DNA of 64,000 nt, taken from the NCBI GenBank assembly GCA_003244185.1, contig QHBT01000008.1, positions 42,854-106,853 on the forward strand. Reading direction: 5' to 3'. The notes beneath the pieces are model-generated. The model saw nothing but the letters and a program-made list of their open reading frames with translations. It did no database searches and was not told the DNA's origin. How positions within the stretch are numbered: the stretch's first letter is position 1; each line of letters opens with the position of its first letter. Positions 58,914 through 64,000 of the stretch are shown here, one piece after another. The DNA is from Candidatus Dormiibacter spiritus (lineage in GTDB: Bacteria; Chloroflexota; Dormibacteria; Dormibacterales; Dormibacteraceae). Position numbers and translations under genes: made by a program.

Positions 58914-61136
58914 ATGAAGGACCCTTCCCATTACGTAACGGATTCGGGGCGCCGGCCAAGAGCGAGGCTGCATGCCCCCTGGTCCCCGCTGGGTCGCCGG
59001 CGTTCCCGGCGGGCAGCCCTGCGCACGCTCTTGATCCTCGTCTGCGGACTGATAGTGCTGGCCGGGGTGGGCGACGTCTACGCCACCTCGTTCTTCGACA
59101 GCCTGCCCTCGGTGCAGGGGCTCGACTCCAGCGCGTTTCGGGGCGACACCCTGATCTACGACCGCAACGGTGTCCAGCTGGCCGACATCGGCCATCACGG
59201 GGATCATCACCAGGACGTCACGCTCGACAAGATCTCGCCCAAGCTGATCCAGGCCACCGTCGACACGGAGGACCGGACTTTCTGGACGAACGAGGGCTAT
59301 GACGCCCAGGGCATCGTCAGGGCCGCTCTGGCCGACCTGCGCCACGGCACAGTGGTGGGTGGTGGGTCCACGATCACTCAGCAGCTGGTGAAGCAGCGCT
59401 TCCTGAACTCCGATCAGACGTATCAGCGCAAGCTCAAGGAGCTCGCATTGGCCTACCAGCTCAATCAGTCCTACTCCAAGCAGCAGATCCTGCAGATGTA
59501 TCTGAACCAGAACAACTACTCGGAGCAGCAGTACGGCGTGGAGTCCGCCGCGCTCACCTACTTTCACAAGCACGCCAAGGACCTCGATTTGGCCGAGTCG
59601 GCACTTCTGGCCGGCGTGCCCCAATCGCCCTCGGCCTACGACCCTGTGCTTCGCCTCCCGGCCGCCAAGCTGCGGCAGGCCGAGGTCCTGGACGCCATGC
59701 TGCGGGCGGGGGATATCAGCGTCGACCAGCGTGACAAGGCAGCCGCCGAACCGCTGAACATCAACGCTCCGACGAACGGTGCTCTGGCGACGCAGTTCGT
59801 CAACTACGTGCAGGCTGAGCTGGAGCGGCTGGGCCTCGCCAACTCGGATCAGCAGCTGATCGTCCGCACGACGCTGGACTGGAAGCAGCAGCAGCTCGGC
59901 GAACAGGTCGTGCGGGACAACCTGAACGCCAACAAGTACCGGGATAAAGACGGGCTCCTGACCTCGGCCATGGTGGCCATGGATCCGCGCAATGGGGAGC
60001 TCATCGCCTATGTCGGGTCGCCGGACTTCAACGGACCAGCCGGGAACTTCGACTTCGTGGGCGACGTGCCTGTGAATCCGGGCTCCTCCGTCAAGCCGTA
60101 CACCTATGCGGCGCTGATCAACAGCCGCAAGGCCACCATGGACACGCTGATCCTGGACGGGCCCAAGGACTACTCGGTCCCGATTCCGGGCGGCGGTAAG
60201 TTCACGCCCCACAACTACAACGTCAACACCTACTACGGACCACAGCCACTGCGGGTGGCGCTGGCCAACTCGCTCAACGTGTCAGCGGTGAAGGCGGAGG
60301 AGGCGGTGGGCATTCCGCAGCTGGTCGACTTCTACCGCAACCTCGGTTTGCGGCCGCTCGCGGGCGGCCAGCCGGACGCTGCCACCAGTCAATACGGGCC
60401 GACGTTGACCCTCGGTGGCCACGCCATCACCTTGCTCCAACATGTGACAGCGCTTTCGGTGCTGGCCGATCTCGGCTACTACCACCAGCCGGAGGCGATC
60501 CTGCAGGTGACGACTAACCGAGGCCAGACGCTGTATCAGGCAGACCCCGAGCGCGGCAAGCGCCTGGCGCTCGATCCCGGCGTGGCCTTCATGATCTCTT
60601 CCATCCTCGATGACGATCAGAATCGCAGCCTCGTCTTCGGCCGGGGCACACCGCTGCATCTGCCCGACCGCCATGCAGCAGCCAAGACGGGAACCACTGA
60701 GAACTTCCACGACGCGTTGACGGTGGGCTGGACGCCTCAGCTGGCCAGCGTCTTCTGGGTCGGCGACCAGTCCCCTGACCCCAACAAGCAACACTTCATG
60801 AGCGGCAACTCAGACGGCGTCTATGTCGCGGCGCCCGCCTGGCATCGCTTCATGGAGGGGGCGCTGAAGGGCCAGCCGAACGACTGGTACCAGCCGCCCA
60901 GCGACGTGATGAAGGTCGCCGGCAACAGCTGGGCGTTGAAGGATGCGCCCCAGGTCGAGAGCCTGAACGGCGAGGTGAAGGCCGCGCCCGCGGCCAGCCC
61001 CTCCCCGGGTGCCCCCGGGGCCCCGACGCCGTCACCGGCGCCGGCGCCGGGCGTCCCGCCCGATCCCGGCGGCCCCGTCGCGGGCCACTGCCCGCCGCAG
61101 TGCTCGCCGCCTCGGCCGAGTCCGCCCGGACGCTGA
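58914..61136 (+). CDS. Class A penicillin-binding protein (transglycosylase/transpeptidase)
   Basis: 740 residues. A basic cytoplasmic N terminus, one membrane anchor (about 37-57), a glycosyltransferase 51 domain (EDRTFWTNEG, GGSTITQQLVKQ, AESALLAGVPQSPSAYDP) and a transpeptidase domain: SxxK in PGSSVKPYTY, SxN in NSLNVS, KTGT in AAKTGTTENFHD. The GT51 His of the usual ExRxFxxHxG motif is Asn here (EDRTFWTNEG). The C-terminal tail is Pro/Ala-rich. It builds and cross-links peptidoglycan outside the cell. Confidence 0.94.
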   Translation: MKDPSHYVTDSGRRPRARLHAPWSPLGRRRSRRAALRTLLILVCGLIVLAGVGDVYATSFFDSLPSVQGLDSSAFRGDTLIYDRNGVQLADIGHHGDHHQDVTLDKISPKLIQATVDTEDRTFWTNEGYDAQGIVRAALADLRHGTVVGGGSTITQQLVKQRFLNSDQTYQRKLKELALAYQLNQSYSKQQILQMYLNQNNYSEQQYGVESAALTYFHKHAKDLDLAESALLAGVPQSPSAYDPVLRLPAAKLRQAEVLDAMLRAGDISVDQRDKAAAEPLNINAPTNGALATQFVNYVQAELERLGLANSDQQLIVRTTLDWKQQQLGEQVVRDNLNANKYRDKDGLLTSAMVAMDPRNGELIAYVGSPDFNGPAGNFDFVGDVPVNPGSSVKPYTYAALINSRKATMDTLILDGPKDYSVPIPGGGKFTPHNYNVNTYYGPQPLRVALANSLNVSAVKAEEAVGIPQLVDFYRNLGLRPLAGGQPDAATSQYGPTLTLGGHAITLLQHVTALSVLADLGYYHQPEAILQVTTNRGQTLYQADPERGKRLALDPGVAFMISSILDDDQNRSLVFGRGTPLHLPDRHAAAKTGTTENFHDALTVGWTPQLASVFWVGDQSPDPNKQHFMSGNSDGVYVAAPAWHRFMEGALKGQPNDWYQPPSDVMKVAGNSWALKDAPQVESLNGEVKAAPAASPSPGAPGAPTPSPAPAPGVPPDPGGPVAGHCPPQCSPPRPSPPGR

Positions 61137-61166
61137 GGTAGCGTCCCGGCAGCGCCGTCCAGGCCA

Positions 61167-61183
61167 GCCGGGCTGAGCCCGGC
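61167..61183. repeat. GC-rich hairpin between pbp and tig
   Basis: GCCGGGCT-G-AGCCCGGC, an inverted repeat with an 8-bp stem and 1-base loop. No T tract follows. It may be a weak terminator for the pbp gene or a barrier before the trigger factor promoter. Confidence 0.4.
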
Positions 61184-61201
61184 GGTACTGTACCCGCTGC
61201 G

Positions 61202-61207
61202 TAGAAT
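61202..61207 (+). promoter_or_regulatory. -10 element of the trigger factor gene
   Basis: TAGAAT ends ten bases before ATG 61218. An ATG at 61206 overlaps this hexamer and is therefore unlikely as the start. No -35 stands out. Confidence 0.5.
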
Positions 61208-61217
61208 GGGCGACCGC

Positions 61218-62600
61218 ATGTCGATCACCCCCCTTGCCGAGGCGTGCCTCACCGTCAGCCAGGAGGCCCTGCCCGAAAGCCAGCTGAAGCTGTCGATCGA
61301 GGTTCCAGCCCTTCGGGTGGACCAGACCTACGAGCGCGTGCTGCAGCGATTGAGCCAGCGCGTCAAGATCGGGGGTTTCCGGCCCGGCAAGGCGCCTCGC
61401 GCCCTGCTGGAAGCACGCATCGGCGAGCCGGCACTGCGGGAGGAGGTCATCGACGCCCTGATCCCGCCTGTGGTGAGTGAAGCCATCCGAGAGCAGGGCA
61501 TCGAGTCGGTCGACCGACCAGAAGTGGAGGTGACTGAACTGGAGCGGGGCAAGCCCGCCTCGCTCGTTGCCACTGTCACAGTCTGGCCCGAAGTCAAACT
61601 GGCGGACCTGGACTCTCTCCGGGTTGAGCGCCTGGTCAGCACTGTCGACGACGAACTGGTTGAGGAGCGGATCGCCGAGCTCCGCGCCGAGCAGGCCGAG
61701 ATCGAGCCGGTCGAGCGAGAGATCCGAACTGGTGACGTGGTCATCGGCGACCTCACAGTGAGTGTGGACGGCGAAGAGCTGCCGGAAGAGGCGCGGCCCG
61801 CACTCGAGCTGGAAGTCTCAGAAGGCGTGCTCGTGCCGGAGCTTCTGGCGGCGCTGCCCGGCAGGCGGGAGGGTGACCTCGTCGAGGTCCGTGTGCAGAT
61901 GCCTGAGGACCACGTCAATGACAAGCTGAAGAACAAGGCCGCCACCCTGCACGTCAAAGTGACGGGGGTCAAGGAGAAGCGCGTCCCGGAGCTGAGCGAC
62001 GAGCTTGCCCAACAGCTGAGCAACAACGAGCAGGAGACGGCCCAAGAGTTCCGCAGCGCTTTGCGCGAGCAGATGTTGGAGAGAGCGGCGCGGCTGGACG
62101 AGCTGAACTTCGAGCGCTCGGTGTTGAAGGCGGTGGTCGACTCGTCCGAGGTCACAGTGCCCAAGGCGCTGATCGAGCGTGAGCTGGACCGGCAGATCGA
62201 CGAGCTGGAGCACAAGCTCAAGCACCGGGGCCTGCGCCTGGACAGGTATCTGGAGTATCGCAAGCAATCGCTGGCTGAGTACCGCGCCGAGGAGGCCCCG
62301 GTCGCCAGCGACCGCCTGAAGGTGGACATGGTGCTGGAGGCCGCTGGCAAGGAACTCGCCATCCAGCCCACCGAGGACGAGGTGACCGAGTATCTCCGCA
62401 GCGAATCAGCGAAGGACCCCGAGACCAAGGGCGAGGACATCGCCAAGCTGGAGAAGAACGAGGTCGCGCGCGACTACTTTCGCCATCGCCTGCTGAGGCT
62501 CAGCATCCTGGAGGCGCTGGTCGCCCGGGTCGGAGCCGAGCCGGTCGCTGACAGCGGCAGCCAGATCGAAGCCAAAGAGGAGGTGCAGATTGCCGAATAG
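61218..62600 (+). CDS. tig: Trigger factor (ribosome-associated chaperone)
   Basis: 460 residues from ATG 61218. The N-terminal ribosome-binding domain has the signature [18 protein letters not shown] (compare GFRxGKxP); the middle PPIase domain is [17 protein letters not shown] with GEELPEEAR, divergent; the C-terminal helical domain follows. It is preceded by its own -10. The three genes tig, clpP and clpX are in the common order. Confidence 0.92.
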   Translation: MSITPLAEACLTVSQEALPESQLKLSIEVPALRVDQTYERVLQRLSQRVKIGGFRPGKAPRALLEARIGEPALREEVIDALIPPVVSEAIREQGIESVDRPEVEVTELERGKPASLVATVTVWPEVKLADLDSLRVERLVSTVDDELVEERIAELRAEQAEIEPVEREIRTGDVVIGDLTVSVDGEELPEEARPALELEVSEGVLVPELLAALPGRREGDLVEVRVQMPEDHVNDKLKNKAATLHVKVTGVKEKRVPELSDELAQQLSNNEQETAQEFRSALREQMLERAARLDELNFERSVLKAVVDSSEVTVPKALIERELDRQIDELEHKLKHRGLRLDRYLEYRKQSLAEYRAEEAPVASDRLKVDMVLEAAGKELAIQPTEDEVTEYLRSESAKDPETKGEDIAKLEKNEVARDYFRHRLLRLSILEALVARVGAEPVADSGSQIEAKEEVQIAE

Positions 62601-62619
62601 CGAGACCCCGGCCCCTACC

Positions 62620-62625
62620 TACAAT
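62620..62625 (+). promoter_or_regulatory. -10 element of leaderless clpP
   Basis: TACAAT ends exactly six bases before ATG 62632, inside the intergenic region after trigger factor. It allows clpP to be expressed independently of tig. Confidence 0.55.
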
Positions 62626-62631
62626 GTCGGC

Positions 62632-63318
62632 ATGGCTGGCAGTGAGGTGCAGGGCTACCTGGTCCCCATGGTCGTCGAGAGCACCAACCGTGGTGAGCGG
62701 GCCTTCGACATCTACTCCCGCCTGTTGAAAGATCGGATCGTCTTCATCGGAACACCCATCAATGACGAGATCGCCAACCTGGCCATCGCCCAGCTTCTGT
62801 TCCTGCAGAGCGAGGATCCCGAAAAGGACATCTACCTCTACATCAACAGCCCCGGCGGCCACGTCTCCGCCGGGCTCGCGATCTATGACACCATGCAGTA
62901 CATCCGGCCCGAGGTGTCCACCATGTGCATCGGCATGGCGGCTTCGATGGGCGCCATCCTGCTGGCCGGTGGGGCAGCTGGCAAGCGGTTCGCGCTACCG
63001 CACGCCAACATCCTGCTCCATCAACCTTCCGGCGGCATGCAGGGCCAGGCGACCGACATGCAGATCCAAGCCAAGGAGATTTTGCGCACTAGAGAGGTGT
63101 TGAACAACATCCTCGTCAAGCACTCCGGGCAGCCCATTGAGCGGGTTCAGCAGGACACCGAGCGCGACTACTTCCTGACCAGCGAGCAGGCCAAGATCTA
63201 CGGGCTGATCGACGACATCATCCAGTCCCCGGCCTTGCTGGCTCGACTGGCGGCCGCCAATGGAAGCCCGTCCGGAACCAACGGAGCCAACGGCGCCGGG
63301 ACTATCGCGAAGGCGTAA
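62632..63318 (+). CDS. clpP: ClpP, ATP-dependent Clp protease proteolytic subunit
   Basis: 228 residues from ATG 62632, a start decided by the TACAAT spacing; an earlier TTG at 62590 would add a non-conserved 14-residue extension. The catalytic triad is in place: Ser in [11 protein letters not shown], His in LLHQPSGG, Asp in DTERDYF. Residues beyond 210 form a Gly/Asn-rich tail. It forms the 14-mer that degrades substrates delivered by ClpX. The short zinc-finger gene begins 2 bp after its stop. Confidence 0.95.
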   Translation: MAGSEVQGYLVPMVVESTNRGERAFDIYSRLLKDRIVFIGTPINDEIANLAIAQLLFLQSEDPEKDIYLYINSPGGHVSAGLAIYDTMQYIRPEVSTMCIGMAASMGAILLAGGAAGKRFALPHANILLHQPSGGMQGQATDMQIQAKEILRTREVLNNILVKHSGQPIERVQQDTERDYFLTSEQAKIYGLIDDIIQSPALLARLAAANGSPSGTNGANGAGTIAKA

Positions 63319-63320
63319 CC

Positions 63321-63515
63321 ATGATCTTCCGCCGCAAGCCGAAGAAGCCCCAGAGTGTCCGGCATCTGCCCAAATGCTCATTCTGCGGCACTCAACGTGG
63401 GGAGCGGGGTGTGAAGCTCATTGCCGGCGGCGGTGTCTACATCTGCAGCGAATGCGTCAGTGTCGCGAATGAGATTCTGCGTGGTCACACGCCCCCTGCG
63501 CCAATGGGGACGTAG
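63321..63515 (+). CDS. Free-standing ClpX-type C4 zinc-finger protein
   Basis: 64 residues. Contains [20 protein letters not shown] and [14 protein letters not shown]: Cys19, Cys22, Cys42 and Cys45 match the four zinc ligands of the ClpX N-terminal zinc-binding domain and have no AAA+ part. The Lys/Arg-rich N terminus (FRRKPKKPQ) is extra. It is placed between clpP and clpX, two bp after clpP and 13 bp before clpX, so it is co-transcribed. It is likely an adaptor or competitor of the ClpX zinc domain; this is inference. Confidence 0.88.
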   Translation: MIFRRKPKKPQSVRHLPKCSFCGTQRGERGVKLIAGGGVYICSECVSVANEILRGHTPPAPMGT

Positions 63516-63518
63516 CAT
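63513..63518 (+). promoter_or_regulatory. Possible -10 element before clpX
   Basis: TAGCAT ends nine bases before ATG 63528, overlapping the stop codon of the zinc-finger gene. It could give clpX a separate promoter. Confidence 0.3.
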
Positions 63519-63527
63519 GTACCGCTC

Positions 63528-64000
63528 ATGAGCGAACGGGAAGACCGGCGCCGCTACACCCGCTGCTCGTTTTGCGGCAAGGGCCAGGATCAGGTGCGGA
63601 AGCTGGTCGCCGGCCCCGGTGTTTACATCTGCGATCTGTGCATCGACCTTTGCCAGGAGGTGCTGGAGGAGGATGGGCGGAGCGGCACCACCAAGAAGGC
63701 GAAGCCGGGTTTCCTGCCCAACCCGAAGTCGATCTCCGCGTCCCTGGATCAGTACGTCATAGGCCAGGAGGAAGCCAAGAAGGTCCTCTCAGTCCAGGTC
63801 TACAACCACTACAAGCGCGTTTCCGCCTCCAAATCCGTCGGCGATGTCGAGTTGTCCAAATCAAACGTGCTGCTGGTGGGCCCCACCGGTTGCGGCAAGA
63901 CATATCTCGCCCAAACACTGGCCAAGATCCTGGACGTGCCGTTCGCCATCGCCGATGCGACCAGCCTGACGGAGGCCGGCTACGTGGGCGAGGACGTCGA
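63528..64000 (+). CDS. clpX: ClpX, AAA+ unfoldase of the Clp protease (5' part, cut by window edge)
   Basis: First 157 codons. The N-terminal zinc-binding domain ([20 protein letters not shown]) is followed by the AAA+ core with Walker A GPTGCGKT near residue 120 and the start of the sensor region ([11 protein letters not shown]). It unfolds tagged proteins and feeds them to ClpP. The window ends before Walker B, pore loops and the IGF loop. It has its own complete zinc-binding domain, so the preceding small gene is not a split part of it. Confidence 0.95.
   Translation, partial: MSEREDRRRYTRCSFCGKGQDQVRKLVAGPGVYICDLCIDLCQEVLEEDGRSGTTKKAKPGFLPNPKSISASLDQYVIGQEEAKKVLSVQVYNHYKRVSASKSVGDVELSKSNVLLVGPTGCGKTYLAQTLAKILDVPFAIADATSLTEAGYVGEDV

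Noticed and set aside
58911..60212. 433-codon minus-strand frame opposite the penicillin-binding protein gene
   Set aside because: Shadow frame of the transglycosylase/transpeptidase gene, no motif of its own.

Overview
The window is about 64 kb of GC-rich, gene-dense bacterial chromosome with a monoderm look: several lipoprotein-type solute-binding proteins, a class A penicillin-binding protein, and no outer-membrane genes. The gene content (SUF system in the order sufR-C-B-D-S-U-T, 2-oxoacid dehydrogenase E1 with fused alpha and beta parts, F420-type LLM oxidoreductase, DUF503, MocR regulator) and many leaderless genes suggest a Terrabacteria lineage such as Dormibacterota/Chloroflexota or a deep Actinomycetota relative. 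This assignment is inference; there is no rRNA marker here. I saw no tRNA, rRNA, CRISPR array, intact insertion sequence or prophage.

Layout. 1-1.9 kb: 5' part of a peptide ABC importer, minus strand. 2.1-6.5 kb: GlpD-type dehydrogenase, ECF sigma factor, a methylguanine methyltransferase with an Ada zinc domain at its C terminus, universal stress protein, DinB-like protein, phosphoribosyltransferase. 6.6-11.1 kb: MFS exporter, Ski2-like helicase and a VapBC-type pair. 11.2-14.5 kb: P-loop kinase/LLM oxidoreductase fusion, a broken PIN gene, CaiB-type CoA transferase, DUF503. 14.8-21.9 kb: a complete five-gene oligopeptide ABC importer translationally coupled to an M20 peptidase. 22-25.3 kb: DHFR-like reductase, alpha/beta hydrolase and a second, paralogous M20 peptidase. 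25.5-29.6 kb: a MalEFGK-like ABC importer. 29.7-31.6 kb: pyrE and dihydroorotase. 32-34.3 kb: metallo-beta-lactamase-fold protein with an altered metal motif, NTF2-like protein, and a ParA ATPase coupled to an unknown 95-residue protein. 34.4-38.5 kb: cvpA, sugar-type MFS, agmatinase-family enzyme and FAD amine oxidase in one coupled operon. 38.5-44 kb: small proteins, RNA ligase-like ThpR, MocR regulator divergent from an AhpD-like gene, DMT exporter, GlcG-like protein, ACT/DUF5612-like protein. 44-50 kb: an operon of citrate synthase, E3, fused E1 and E2. 50.7-57.4 kb: the nine-gene SUF iron-sulfur operon. 57.4-58.7 kb: coiled-coil and BON proteins, closed by an intrinsic terminator. 58.9-64 kb: penicillin-binding protein, trigger factor, clpP, a free-standing ClpX-type zinc-finger gene, and the 5' part of clpX.

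How it fits together. The organism appears to be a heterotroph that scavenges peptides (two peptide importers, two M20 peptidases, an alpha/beta hydrolase) and sugar-like substrates, and feeds carbon through a 2-oxoacid dehydrogenase placed in an operon with citrate synthase. The SUF operon has its repressor divergent from the next gene, with a CAAC-N6-GTTG palindrome between them. The protein-quality block tig-clpP-clpX carries an extra 64-residue zinc-finger protein.

A recurring regulatory theme is a TANNNT -10 element ending exactly 6 nt before the start codon (seven genes) or 7-8 nt before it (several more), which implies leaderless transcripts and fixes several start codons. The most unusual items are the clpP-zinc finger-clpX arrangement, the ParA/small-partner pair, the kinase-LLM fusion and the methyltransferase with its Ada domain at the back.
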